The notes under the pieces are model-generated. The model was not told the DNA's origin. It worked only from the letters and a program-made list of their open reading frames with translations, and did no database searches. From contig CM057057.1 in assembly GCA_029945375.1 (NCBI GenBank), positions 4,154,001-4,218,000 on the forward strand: 64,000 bases of DNA, in the 5' to 3' direction. Source of the DNA: Agaricus subrufescens. Lineage: Eukaryota > Basidiomycota > Agaricomycetes > Agaricales > Agaricaceae. Below, in pieces: positions 25,701 through 37,367 of this stretch; the stretch's first letter is position 1; each line of letters opens with the position of its first letter. The translations under genes and the position numbers were made by a program.

Positions 25701-26705
25701 ATGTCAGGTCTGATAGAGTCTTCTTCCTCTTCCTCTTCGTTTGGCTGTCTCACTATCTTATCTTCTTCTTGGGCTTGATGTTCCTCCTCGCGAATCGCTT
25801 TCCAATGGGGACTTTTGTCAAAGAAATATCGATGAATTACAAAATTAGTCCCGACCCCTGGCTTGGGAACTTTGACTCTAAAAATTTTTTTTCAAACTTT
25901 TGAGTAACTGCACCAGAGTGTCATATGTTACTTACACAAGATTAAGCTCCTGAAGTTGTTTGATGAGGTAGAAACAAGTTTTTTGATCATAACCGGACTC
26001 TTTTCCTAGCGAAACGACAGAAACACCACCGTCCCTTCCCCGCGTTATGATCTGAAGAGCAGAATATACCATGGGACTCAATTTGGCAAACTGTGATACA
26101 GGTTATAAAGGCAGGAAGTGAATAAAACATATATACACACTCGAATATGAGATCCTGTGATCGCTGCATATATTGCATTTGGTTCGACAGCGATTCTGAG
26201 TCTGTTCCCGAATTCTTCTACCAGAGACTCCAGCGATCTACTTGCCGCACCCGGTATGAGGTCCAGTTCAGGATGCTTTACATCGAAATGCTCTTCTCCT
26301 CTCTCCTTTGCTTTCTTTTTCTTGCTGGTTTGAGGGGCGATCCAGACTCCAGAAGTCAGTCCCTCTGGAATAGTCCCCACGCGGACGGTTGGTTGGCGCA
26401 CTACTAGAGACCACACAAAGGCACAGAATGCATCATCGGGATTTTGGAGGTGCCGAGCCTCAGGCTGGGCATAAAAATCGATGACGAAATCCTTTAAGCG
26501 CGAGACATCGGACCCTGTATAACATTGGCGGATAAATGTATTGATCAGAAAGAAATATGTGAATGAAATAAGAAGTTGAGTATGGGATTCGAACCCAAGC
26601 ACAGAGGTTGTGTGCCCCGGGAAATGCCATCACATGATAGATACACTCACCAAGATCGCCATCGAAAGAGAGCTCGCGCAGACAGTGGTGAACGAGGTCG
26701 TCCAT
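19720..26705 (-). CDS. TFC3: TFIIIC B-box-binding subunit (tau138/Tfc3-like)
   Basis: The largest TFIIIC subunit recognises the B box of tRNA genes and recruits TFIIIB. Exon 1 (26651-26705) encodes MDDLVHHCLRELSFDGDL. Exon 2 (26141-26514) continues with SRLKDFVIDFYAQPEARHL. A winged-helix B-block region follows near 26.0 kb (AKLSPMVYSALQIITRGRDGG). The middle carries two AT-hook-like motifs: KLGRPRKA near 24.7 kb and RRGRPPKKKP near 24.5 kb, within basic, proline-rich sequence. The large exon at 21973-24009 ends in a Lys-rich block. The C-terminal exon (19720-19905) ends TEIRWRLKSTYDRQEVHDVT...GDRRWYQA and looks like a last winged helix. The protein is roughly 2,000 residues with about 15 exons, not all of which I fixed. 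Intron 1 (26515-26650) contains a perfect B box; see that entry. Confidence 0.85.
26585..26595 (-). promoter_or_regulatory. Isolated Pol III B box inside TFC3 intron 1
   Basis: GGTTCGAATCC on the minus strand matches the B-box consensus GGTTCGANTCC at every position. It lies within the 136-nt first intron of the TFIIIC B-box-binding subunit gene. I see no A box (TRGYNNANNNG) at a normal distance and could not fold a cloverleaf around it, so it is not called a tRNA. Such lone B boxes bind TFIIIC in yeast (ETC sites). Function here is inferred only. Confidence 0.45.
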
Positions 26706-27311
26706 GGACACTTGAGAAAAGTACACGGTATCCTGCGTTCTATCAAAAACGCGTCAGACACAGCGGTAAGGATACAGTAGACGGAGACCCTGATATAGAT
26801 CCAGCACACAGCGACTTTACCTTTGAACGCCTCGGCGATTTAGCTCACACTTTTGCCAGTGGGGAACAGTAGCAGATTAAGAGGACCTGAGATGAGTAAG
26901 TCTACCTGTGAGTCTTGTGACACTTGTCACACATATTGACTCAGATAGCTGAACGGAAAAACACATCCACGCACATTAGTAGAAGTCTGCCAGTACAGCA
27001 GACCAGACTTAGAATCTGCGCAGCAAGATATCGCCCGCATAGGTGAATATTCTGAATCGACAACTCTATTAAGGATATACCGCGGGAGTCGAAAATGTAG
27101 AGTACGTGATGGGCTCATGAGTGTATACAATTCGTATGTGCATGGAAAGGGGGGAATATGCACGAGACGTGGAAAGTCTTTTATCCTCTATATCTTTTGT
27201 CAAGATCTCCTCGATAATAAATATGAGGGGAGGGGGGGAAGGAGCTGGGGGTAAATCCAAGGTATAAAGCTGGGTAAGAAGATGTGATGCAACGGCTAAG
27301 GGTGCACCTCG
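26706..27311. other. Intergenic region (606 nt)
   Basis: Upstream flank of TFC3 and downstream flank of the Ups2-like gene. Short open frames overlap on both strands without family resemblance. There is a purine-rich tract near 27.22-27.25 kb. No RNA gene was recognised. Confidence 0.45.
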
Positions 27312-27964
27312 CTATGCAGTAGCCTGCTGGGCATGCCTTTCTTCCCATAAAGTTCGAAGTATGTCTGTGAACGCTAACTTCCCAAGTTGTGCATTCTGCT
27401 CAAAGCGTTGGACCAGCCATTTCTCCAGGTTGTCGGCAGCTGATCGCCACAAGGCCATTCGAGCCTGAATCTCCGCTGTTTGAGTGAATGATGTCGTATC
27501 GCGACTCGAGGGCGCATACTGTATGCGCTCAAAACATGTTGCAAATTGTGACATGGAGAGGTTGACAGATGTGATGGATGCATTCTGCGTAGCTGGGTCG
27601 ACGAATATGATTTCGCGCACGAAAGCATCTTCTGAACCACCAAAAAGCTGAGAATAGAATTAACAACTATTCATATAATTGTATGGTTGGATGGAGGCGT
27701 ACCTTGACTATCCATCCTGGTGCCTTTTGCTTGCAACCAAGCACTCTTTCGGTCCGAATGATGCCGGTGCGAGGGTCGATGCTTTGGTCTAATACATCGA
27801 TACTAACAACGTGCGAGCATCTTGGATTTGGATACTTCCTCCACATGCCGATAACAACGTGAGACCATGGATGACTAGCATATCGCGCAGCGGATTAGTG
27901 CACACGACTAGGGACAAGATATTTGGACGCACTTGAAATCGAATTTTTGAGAAAAGAAATGCAT
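27312..27964 (-). CDS. UPS2: PRELI/MSF1-domain protein, Ups2/Slowmo-like
   Basis: Three exons: 27933-27964, 27703-27874 and 27312-27647; 179 residues in frame. It begins MHFFSQKFDFNHPWSHV, the Ups/Slowmo opening. VIGMWRKYPNPRCSHVVSID and RTGIIRTERVLGCKQ follow, then CFERIQYAPSSRD and a helical C-terminus, TAEIQARMALWRSAADNLEKW. The W-x-KYPNP and RTERVLGC blocks are those of Ups2/PRELID3, which carries phosphatidylserine between mitochondrial membranes in complex with Mdm35. This is the second PRELI gene of the window, about 19.6 kb from the Ups1-like one on the same strand. The first intron interrupts both genes at the same place, after the 32nd nucleotide, consistent with a common ancestral exon. 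Confidence 0.87.
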
Positions 27965-28236
27965 TGCAGCCCAGTCTAATGAAGAGTCTACGAGGATAAG
28001 ATAGATAGAAGGAAACTGACAATGGACGCCTTAGAGTGGCGGGGTCGTAAGATGGTGGTAGTGAGCAGTGCACCGAGTGACAATACACATAAATCAAATT
28101 TCGTCAGCCACCGGAATCAGCCGACACCGATCAAGAATCACATGCTCCGAATAAGGACTCCACCAGAACGTACTCGACGCTCATCCAAGAAGGAAAGCAT
28201 TGTTAGTTACGCATCGGCATAGATATAGACTACATT

Positions 28237-31154
28237 CTAGCATTGATGCTCTAGCTCTTCCTCTACCGCCACCCGCAATTCCGCAAGTCGCGCCTTCAAC
28301 TTCGGTCTAGCGCGCAGGGTAAACATATAATCTATAACAAATCACATATAACTTACACTTCCAGTAACTTTGTTTCCAAAGCTTGTTTCTCTTCTTGTAA
28401 TGCGAGCCTCTTTTCTGCATCAAGTTTAGTGCTAAGAGCTTGATCAGTAGAGATATCACGCGGCACAAGGAAAAGACGTACAAGACATATCCACCTTGGC
28501 CATCGTAATGAAGAATTAAGTGATGATACTTCCACAATGAAGGTCGATGTGACACGGTTAACAAAGTAATCCCAAGGTTAGTCGCATGTTCCATCATCAA
28601 GCTCTCAACGTCAGTTGGAACTAACGAAGTAGCTTCATCAAGAACGGCATACTACCAAAATGAGTATCATGTTGTGGCCTCACTTGCAATATCTACTCAC
28701 TTTAGGTCGATGGTAAAACAATCTTGCCCAAGCAATTTTCTGTTGATCCCCGCCACTAAGCGATTCTCTCCATTCCCGGGCTGCTTCCCAGCCTCCTTCC
28801 CTGTCCACGATGTTCTCCATCTGGACAACGGAAAGGATATGCAGTAGATGATCATCCGTAACGCCACCTACAAGTCCTTAGATAAGAAAACAGCACAAGA
28901 TTCTTAACTATACGCACGATCATTCATATCATTTACAGAATGAGGATATATGATTTGATCCCTGAGAGTTCCCAATGAGAGATAGGGCCTTTGCGGTATC
29001 AATATGAACTGTGAGGAAGGAGGCTTGCGGACGACGCCACCATAAACAGGCCAAAGGTCACCTAAGATTCGGAAAAGTGAAGATTTGCCGCAACCTATAT
29101 TTTGTTAAGCGCGCCACAGTGAGCCGAGCTTATCTTCTTACCATTCGGACCGACGATGAGCAAGTGTTGCTGTTTGACATTAGCGAGGTTCACAGATGCT
29201 GAGAAGAATAGACTGACCCCCGGTTTGACATGGAAACTCAAACTCCTCAGGAGAATATCCCCGTTGGGTGTGACAATCGGCACATTCTCGAATTGGATGT
29301 CCTGGGATTCAATAACCTGTCCTCTCCCGCTGAGTACTATTCGCAGAATAAGCTCAAGTACTCGTGATGTATGATGCATTGAACCCACTTTTGGCGTTTG
29401 CTTCCGTGCTCGCTGAGCTCACTAACACTTTCTCAAATCGGGCTTCCTTTACATCATCTATCGCGTCCAGGAGCTGGGATACACGTGCAGTATAACCAGC
29501 AAGTTCAGCAAGATCCTTATAGGAATACATTACGCGCCCGAACGCATCTGATGTGAATAGAGGATCAGCAACAGGATAGCCTGAACCAAAACAACATACC
29601 GGAGGCAGATAATAGAAGGCGTCTGTTTGTCACAAAACCTTTTCTCTAGTAGATAAGTTGAGACATAACGTAACACGGAATGCTGCGCACCTTCTGTACG
29701 TCCTCCAAGGTCGACATGACCTGCCCCTGGTAGTTTGAAAAACACAGGAATGCCACAAAGGACAAGCTTTTACAACATTGAGATGATTCAGAAGCATAAG
29801 AAGCCGAGATCTCATACCCCAAAAGAACCCCATAGCCATTTAATAATACCTTCTTCCACGCAGCCGAACCACCAGCGTCGTTGTAACACTTTATTTTCAT
29901 GCTTTACGACGGTGGCATACTCCCTTTCAATCAACAGTCTTTCCGTGTGCTCCCCACCCATAAAAGCAATTTCTTCCGAAAACTCAACTAGTCGTGAATG
30001 CGCATGTCGGAGAGATCCCGCCAATTGCGCAGAGAGAGCAGTGTATGCACCGAATGGCGGTGTCAATTTTCTTACTGAAGGCATATTGAGAATCAAGTCT
30101 TAGCCAAAGTTAGTCGGTCGACTTACGAAGTACAGCGGTAGACTGGACGGCTATCGTTAGACCGACAAGTCCTTCAGCTCCAACGTTTTGAGATAGTTGG
30201 TAATTGTAGAGAATAACATCCAAGACCGGTTTTGCTAAATTAGAGTATATGGTTGCTAGATGTGTCGAGAATCGTTGTATGTCGTTAGTAATCATTCTCC
30301 CTATGGTAAACAAAATGATCTGGCAAGACGAGATAGACGACGCACTGATCTGGGTTCTTAATCCTATCGTCAAGATTTGCTGCTCGTCTTCAGGCACAAT
30401 GATCCCTCAGAGGGTGGTGATGATGACCTACCAAGCTTGTAATATATCTTCCCTTCGGGTCCCTGCGACGCTTCTCCCAAATACTGGGAAAGGACTTCAT
30501 TGGTCAACCGCGTACGGTATGCAATGGCAAGCTTGCTTTGAACATAACTGAGCCAACTGTTGCACCAAGTGGCGGGAATGGCAACCAGAAGCCAGCGAAG
30601 GATATTGGAGAAGAACTGCACAGGCTCGACCTTGACGAGGCTGGCAACAATTCTGTATACTTATTATAGACGCTGATATATAAAGTGTAAAAATATACGA
30701 CATACTTGCCGTCGAGCGCCGCAACGTATAGAGAGATCGCAGTTCTGAAAACCAGGAGGCTTGAATGCATCAATAGCAGAAGAGCTTCTTTGGAGCGGAT
30801 GCCGGGTATGACGATCCGTAGGATCCGAGCCAAACGTTGCCAGAACACGGAATCTACCTGTTACAGAAAGTGTCAGCGGAGCAGGTAGCAAAAAATATAG
30901 ACAAGTAATACAGCAACTCGTTCCGGTCGTCCGTCTGTAGGTTTTCCACTAGTCTCTGTCTTTCCTCTGTCTTTCCTCGACCGACCCCCCTTCTGACGAC
31001 CAGAAATTCCGTACAATGTAGAACCAAGAAAATAGAAAGCGAAGCTTATGTTGAGCACTCGTTGAATCAGAGGCCGATTATTGGCATATGTCCTAGCGAA
31101 CTGGGCTAGTTTGTCCTGCCCCGATCTGCCTCTGAGGGTCGAGAATACTGTCAT
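28237..31154 (-). CDS. Peroxisomal ABC transporter, subfamily D (Pxa1/ALDP half-transporter)
   Basis: ABC-D half-transporters import long-chain acyl-CoA into peroxisomes for beta-oxidation. The start ATG at 31154 gives [15 protein letters not shown]. Next are a hydrophobic segment and a Lys/Arg-rich linker, then transmembrane exons with [34 protein letters not shown] and [18 protein letters not shown]. An EAA-like segment contains [20 protein letters not shown]. The nucleotide-binding domain is complete: Walker [13 protein letters not shown] loop LIPQRPYL, signature [15 protein letters not shown], Walker [10 protein letters not shown] and switch His in [13 protein letters not shown]. It ends in a coiled-coil-like tail, [18 protein letters not shown]. 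There are more than ten short exons. The partner half-transporter is not in the window. Confidence 0.9.
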
Positions 31155-31435
31155 TGGTGTTCGAACCGATAGCGGAAGCACAGAGCTGCGAAGGACCTAT
31201 ATGATACAAAGTAGAGGTTTCCAGAACTTATATGGTTGATGTAGAGTGACGGGGTTAGAAGTGAACTATGAGACTAAGGGAGAGATGGAGTGCACAGTGA
31301 CATTGCGCTGGGTACAGTGGATTGCATGTGAAACCACAACGGAGATAATGACACGTGATATCCACTTCCGAAGTCCGCGAAACTCGGTGGGTCCGTTTTA
31401 AGTTGTGCTTTCCTCCATTTCAGTGCTGTGGTATA

Positions 31436-32549
31436 TCATATTCTACCCTCTGCTTGAGCCCGATGAACCCACTGCACCACCTCGTTCCAATCTTTAACTC
31501 TCCACAGTGCGGCATCCTCTGGAATGAGCACGGTCTCTTCTTTCCAAAACTCCCTCCCTCCGCAAGCTGCTAGCCGGATATCAAACTGCGTATCATCTGC
31601 GCTGGAAAGACGTTTATTCCATTCGTAGTCACCGAATAGAAGAACAGGAAGAGGTTCAGATGCGTTCACACATTGTAACGCATTTTCCAAAGAGTCATCG
31701 ATCAAGAATTTTGCTCCGAGATCTTTGCAAACCTAAGGCCGGAATAGGCTTATGTATCACAACTCTCTTCAAAGGTCCACTTACCTGTAATTTGCTGAGT
31801 TTCGTGATTACTTCATGTCCAGCCTTGTGTGCATCTTTGAACTGGCCTGTACATATGATGCTCTCGAACAGGCCTATTAAGGTTCATCGTCTCAGTAATT
31901 TATCATAGCACCAATATTTACCTGGAAAGTGCTTTGTGACCCACTTCCAACTTTCATCTGCTTTGTCTTCATACCTCGCTGTCACAATGACCAGTCGGAA
32001 ACCCATGGAACGTAAGGTCTGGATACCTTCGAGGGCGCCAGGGACCGGAGACGTCTGGTACATCCTGTCTGTCTTGTAGAAGTTTTCCAATTTTTGGAAC
32101 GTTTCTTGTACTGTACCCCAGTACGGATTCTATCTCCTTATAAACTGATTTTCGAAAGTGGTGGATGTATCCTAACCTTCCAGTAATAATAGTCTATAAT
32201 TTTAGATATATCATTAGACCATCGTCGTAGAAATAAAATCAATTTCTTACAGTAAAAGTCGGATACACCCATCTTTGTGCCATAGGTTTCATTATGCCCT
32301 GATAGATCTTGTCGACGTAGTCGCATTCAAACAATGAAGTAACATACAATCAGCGACGGCTTGATTTGTTTGACTGAGCACATCGTCTAAATCGACCGCG
32401 ATTGTTGAGATGGAAAGATGAGGTGTGATTCCAGTAAGATTTTCAAGGACGGCCCTTTCATTTTCGATAGGATCCTTTTCTCTCTCAACAGGAACACATT
32501 CGTTATTGGAGGGCTTCTCAAGCTCCAAGCGGGACGCCGCGGCAGACAT
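31436..32549 (-). CDS. HAD-like hydrolase (5'-nucleotidase C-like)
   Basis: The start ATG at 32549 opens MSAAASRLELEKPSNNE. The nucleophile motif is in STIAVDLDDVLSQTNQAVAD, then WHNETYGTKM after the first intron. Motif II-like RLVIVTARYEDKADESW follows, and the C-terminal exon (31436-31705) carries LIDDSLENALQCV, the acidic motif IV. This is the order seen in HAD phosphatases related to 5'(3')-deoxyribonucleotidases. At least five exons are implied, with all frames traceable. There is no signal peptide. The substrate is not known. It lies in tandem with the ABC transporter (281-nt gap) and the carbonic anhydrase, with no obvious common role. Confidence 0.8.
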
Positions 32550-32949
32550 GTTACGCTAGTCAGCTTGAACGGACTAGGATTAAGGTTCAATACCACTCAA
32601 TGCCATATATATACGGAATTTCCAATGACTCGATCATTGATTGGCATCACAACTTGATTGACACGGTCGTATCAGCAACCCTCGAGGGGAGGTCCGGTTC
32701 AAATGACTTATCTACCATTATAAGTACAAGTCAAATTCAAGTCTACCTGCATCCGAGTCGGAAAAATGACGATCTGCACGAAGGATGAATCGGTATTCGT
32801 GTTTGGTAGAACAGAAGTATATTGGGTCAGACAGAGACAAACCCTCATGATTACACTCCTCGATCACATTGTACAGTTATTCTCTCATGAGCCTACCCAG
32901 CCACGGATGGAACAACCTTCTACCCGACTCGTTTTACCTAGGAGCAAAC
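32550..32949. other. Intergenic region (400 nt)
   Basis: Upstream flank of the HAD-like gene and downstream flank of the carbonic anhydrase, both on the minus strand. Only short frames occur. I see no RNA gene or repeat. Confidence 0.5.
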
Positions 32950-33628
32950 TTAGAAGAGAAGATTATGCGTTTCGGCTATGCCTCTCACCTCTCCAGTCTC
33001 AACGTCATAAATCCAACCAGTAATTGTACTCTCTTTCAATACAAGAGGGTTTTCCTTGAGGAACTGGAGATCGGCCTTGACACTTTCCTCGAGCTTGGAA
33101 AACTCCAAGAAGTCTATCTTGTCCACCGCGTCTGCAACCTCCGTATTCTGAGGCTGGGTGTCCTTGACGGTGGTGCGGAGTTGTTCAGAAGTGAATGTTA
33201 GCATACCACAACCAACGTGGTGAAAGACAGCGATTTCGCGAGTGCCTAACAACCGCTGGGATATGACAATGCTACGGATAGATTCGCGTCTGGAAGATAT
33301 AAATGAGTATGTTAAGATGCAGGAAAGCGAGACGTCTACGAACACTGAACCACCAGCATTCCTAATAACGTGACAATCTCCCAGGTCGAGACCAAGCTGC
33401 GGCAGTGGACTACAAATCTGAGAGTCTAGTTTAGGGTCAGGTACTCTCTACTCACTCAACACGAGCATCCATGCATGTCACTAGAACTTTCTTAACAAAG
33501 AGAGACAATTTAAATACTCTTGGCTCACCAACGATTAATTTTTTCTTTGGAGGCAGGCTTAGATGACCCTGGTCGAAGGAGGTAGAATATTTCTTGTTTG
33601 CAGTGACGAATTCCCCGTGGGCAGACAT
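32950..33628 (-). CDS. Beta-class carbonic anhydrase-like protein
   Basis: Interconverts CO2 and bicarbonate with one zinc per active site. The ATG at 33628 gives MSAHGEFVTANKKY. The zinc-binding and catalytic blocks are VTCMDARVD (Cys and the Asp-Arg dyad), DCHVIRNAGG and FHHVGCGM (His and Cys ligands). These form the compact beta-CA core, and the C-terminal half is short. The intron at about 33.51-33.54 kb and the next one are normal. The apparent intron after NAGG (33285-33345) is not: its GT and AG ends are 61 nt apart and removing it puts the rest out of frame. Reading straight through adds about 20 residues and stays open. The protein model is therefore uncertain at that point. Confidence 0.78.
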
Positions 33629-34030
33629 CTCTGTGGTGGTGGGAAGCCTGCATACGACAATGCAAGGCTTAAATACTCTGGTGATCGCGCCATTCACTCG
33701 TCATTTGAAACAAGAAGATGCTGTCGTGAGATGGAGACACTATTCTATTGTTAGAACCCGCTCTCGTCCTGCCATAATAGGAAAACATGCGCTGGGCAAT
33801 TTCCATTGTCAGGCATACTCATCTACTCCCGTGGAATCTTACTTTTAGGATGGGACACGGGATCTCCGAGAGAGGGGTAGTTCATTCCCAGACCAGGCTT
33901 TCTGTATTGTTACCGTTGTCTGTATTGACAAATCCGAAGTTATAAATACTTCGAAATATGCGTTCAGGACACGTTACATAAGCATTTAAACGTTTGAACA
34001 CTTGTCGGCGGGTCGGAACAGCTTAACCTC
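33629..34030. other. Divergent intergenic region, carbonic anhydrase and RINT1
   Basis: Shared 402-nt upstream region of two genes transcribed away from each other. No coding sequence or RNA gene is seen. Confidence 0.5.
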
Positions 34031-37000
34031 ATGTCTGTCCAACACATCAAGCTCCTACTATCCGCTCCTGATCGACAGTCTGCCGATACAAAGACAACAA
34101 AATGGTTGAATGAATCCTTTTCGGGACTGGATAGCTTACAGTCATTGGAGTCGTTGCTGCAACAAACAGAAATCCGTCACGAGGACTTACAGGACCAGGT
34201 GCGGAGACATGTCATGAACTGCATTCCTTGCTTACCTGGTGCCCGTGCTAGCTCAGCTGTCTTCCTCCAATGATGAAATTCGCAGTCTTATCTCGGATAC
34301 GAGGACGTCTGCCAAGGAAAAGATCTCGACATCGAAAGAATTATCCCTTCTACGCCACTCGTTGGCTGATGAGTTATCTGAGCTATCGGACGAACTCGTT
34401 TCTGTTCTACACGACGGTGATAAGAACCCAACTCTTCTCGAGGATATCGAAACTTTACACCGAAATTTGAAGGAACTAGAAAGTGTCCGGGGATACATTC
34501 AGGTCATACATCATGGATTACAATTGAGGTTCGTGGTTTAAGCTTTAATTGAGGCATATATTGAGAGCTTTCTCAAAGCGAATCTGCAACATCACAAATT
34601 CAGTCTGCAAACACCATATCTACATCCTCCGTTTCTATTTTCCAAGACTTGCAGAACTTCGTCGAAAAGGTTGCGACAGCATGCACGGATGTTGAAGGTG
34701 GAAACGGCGCGCAGAAGCTCCACATTGTCGAATACTTGGAAAAAATACGGGATAAGACGTGGATGGATATAAAGGGCGTAGTTTCCAGGTTGGTGTCCCG
34801 CCTTTGTCTAACTCGAATTTATCCCTGACATTCACTCTAGTAAGTTGGTCGCCGCTGCGGAAAAAATTGGATGGCCGATGAGTGTAAGCTACGTTAATGT
34901 ACCACTGAACGATAGAGAATCTTTCGAGGGTGCTTTTAAGAACATGCTAGTGTTGCAAACAATGTAAGTGTCTCTGATATTCGAGGAAGTGAGTTACTTA
35001 TTTAATTATTGCAGAGCCAGAGCAATTGGAGCGGAGGAGCATTCTGATACCACAGGAAAGGGCAGTGTATACCCTATTCAGGCTCTCGTTGTTCCCGTTG
35101 CCCTTCGTTTCAAGTATCATTTTGAGGGCACTCGAGAGACGAACAGACTAGACAAGGTAAGATACCTGGCAATTATTATTCGACTTCATCGAGTTCTTAC
35201 ATCCCTTAGCCTGAGTGGTATTTCACTCATGTTCTCAATATTGCACACGAACACCGCCAATTCATGGATGAAGTCATCCAACGCTTACTTCAGGCGTCAG
35301 AATACAAAAATATCCACGCATGGGTAAGTGGCGTTGCAGAGTCGTGTACTGTTGACAGAATTCTCAACAGCAATAAACAGCGCGAATTTGCATTACATCT
35401 TCTGCCACTACTCTCACGGAAAATTCGGAAAACAATCCCGGCTCTACTGCAGTCGCCCTCTGTACTGGCACACACAATCTACCAAGCATTAGCTTTCGAT
35501 GTATCCTTTACTGAGGAAGGTTTTCAACTACAAGGAACGTCTGCCGTGGCCGCGGATGATGAAGATACCAAATGGGACGGAGTGAGTAATATTATTCTCG
35601 GTAACGAACTCTGGTTCCAGGCTTGGTTAGTGGGGGAACAAAAGTGTACGTGTTGCCTCCTTGATTACCTTGGCCTTGTTTCTTAAAATATCAGCAGTTG
35701 TCGAAGGACAGTATCAGGAATTGATACATTCTTCTGACGCATGGGAAATTTGTGACGATACAGAGGACTCCCAACAAGCGACAGTTCTGAAGTCCACAAA
35801 TTCTGCTCGGAGAATCAAAGCCCTCTTTGAACAAGTTACAGGTAAGCGCTTATCCCTGGATCTTTCTATTGCCTCTCAGGCATGAGTTTTTTCACCAGAT
35901 CGCTATTCGCCTCTTCCAAACTCAATTCAACGTGTCCGCTTTCTTATCTCAATCCAATTGCCTATCCTCGATTCGTATCTGAGTCGCGTAACATCCTCTC
36001 TGGATGCCTTTGAAACACTGTCATCAGCTTTCGTTCGCGCTGTACCAGGCGCCCTCAATCTTACCAACAAGGGAGACGGCGTCGTATCTGTAGATGCACA
36101 AAACTTGACCAGCGGCATTGAAGGAATTCAAAGGTTATGCAAGGCACTGCTTAGTGCCGCTCACGTAGAACTGGCACTCGAGGGATGGACTGAGGATACT
36201 GTGAGTCTCCTCCCACCCCTCATTTTTACGCGTGTTACTGATTTCTTTATCTCAGTTCTTCTTAGAGCTCTGGTCTGATATCCACCAGAATCAGATTCTG
36301 CGCGAACAAGCACAATCAAACCCCCTTTTTCCACAGCCGGGACCCGAAAACGTGGATGTACCCCAGGACACCATATTTGAAGTTTTCATCGACAAATATA
36401 CCTCGCTCATCATTCGCGCAGAGAACATGATCGTCCAGCAAATATGTACCGAAATCGAATCGCGGCTCAAGGCCCACTTTAATTTGTAATTATCCACATT
36501 TTCTATCCTCGTAAGGTCAACTTGCTAAAACACAGGTACACAGTAACCTCTCAGATTCCAGCACCAGCCCCTCAACAGCAGAAGCACCTCTGGTATCTCA
36601 AACCCTACTCGGACCACTCACCCTCCTATCCACATATCTTTCCTACCTTCTCTCAACGCTCTCTCAAACATCCTTTACCACGCTCTACCGCCGCATAGCT
36701 GCTCATCTCGCCGAACATATCCTTCACCGCCAGATTTTATACCGAGGCTCCTTTGACGTGTCAGAGGGTCGTCGCATCTTCGCAGAATGCGAATTGTGGA
36801 TCGAGACATGTCAGAGTGCCGTCATGAATGGTGGTCAGGGATTACCTGGTGGAAGAGGGCGTGTAGAGGCACCGTGGGCAAAGTTACTACAAGCCGGAAG
36901 GCTAATTGGTTTAGAAGGCGAGGTTTGGGATAAGGTTGTTCAAAGCACACTTGGAACGTTGGGTGAAGAGCACTGGGAGGAAAATATGCGTGATGTGACC

Positions 37001-37069
37001 GGTTATTCAGAGTTGTCAAAGGACGCTGTTGGAAGAATCCTCCGTTGTCGTGAAGATTGTAGCCTCTAG
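34031..37069 (+). CDS. TIP20: RINT1/TIP20 family ER tethering protein
   Basis: Subunit of the Dsl1/NRZ complex that captures COPI vesicles at the ER. The start MSVQHIKLLLSAP at 34031 is followed by a coiled-coil N-terminal half (LQSLESLLQQTEIRHEDLQ; SKELSLLRHSLADELSELSD; LHRNLKELESVRGYI). The family's central signature is in exons at about 35.05-35.35 kb: VPVALRFKYHFEGTRETNR, then PEWYFTHVLNI after an intron. IPALLQSPSVLAHTIYQALA and FDVSFTEEGF follow. The C-terminal part runs to the stop at 37067-37069, after ILRCREDCSL. About ten introns of 40-60 nt occur. In fungi the gene is usually annotated RINT-1 or TIP20. Confidence 0.88.
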
Positions 37070-37121
37070 ATTTGCTGTTAAATAGGTTCATCAAGGACCA
37101 TGATAATCTCACCACGAACAG

Positions 37122-37164
37122 TTTTGATTTAACTAGTGAAACCGATTTTGATTTAACTAATGAA
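37122..37164. repeat. Two-copy short direct repeat
   Basis: The 19-mer at 37122-37140 (TTTTGATTTAACTAGTGAA) recurs at 37146-37164 with one difference, a period of 24 nt. It lies in the 298-nt space between the convergent RINT1 and CSL genes and is probably 3' UTR sequence. Confidence 0.8.
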
Positions 37165-37367
37165 GACGATATACAAGCCAGAAGCAAACCATTACGATCG
37201 AATAATACTAACACACAGCAAGCAGAACACTACAGAGCGGGATAGGGGGACTGTAGAACAGTTAGGATCATGAAACTAGGTAATCAATCATGAAGAACAA
37301 AGCTGGGTAAAATCTCGAGTACCGAGTCACACATTTGTAGGAGAAACGCGTCATGATAACTTCACGC

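Noticed and set aside
26570..26655. Possible tRNA around the intronic B box
   Set aside because: Only the T arm and part of an acceptor-like pairing can be formed. The D and anticodon arms fail and no A box is present, so it was kept as an isolated B box.
26576..26872. Plus-strand frame across the TFC3 first exon
   Set aside because: Antisense shadow of a well-supported TFC3 start exon and promoter; the residues show no family signature.
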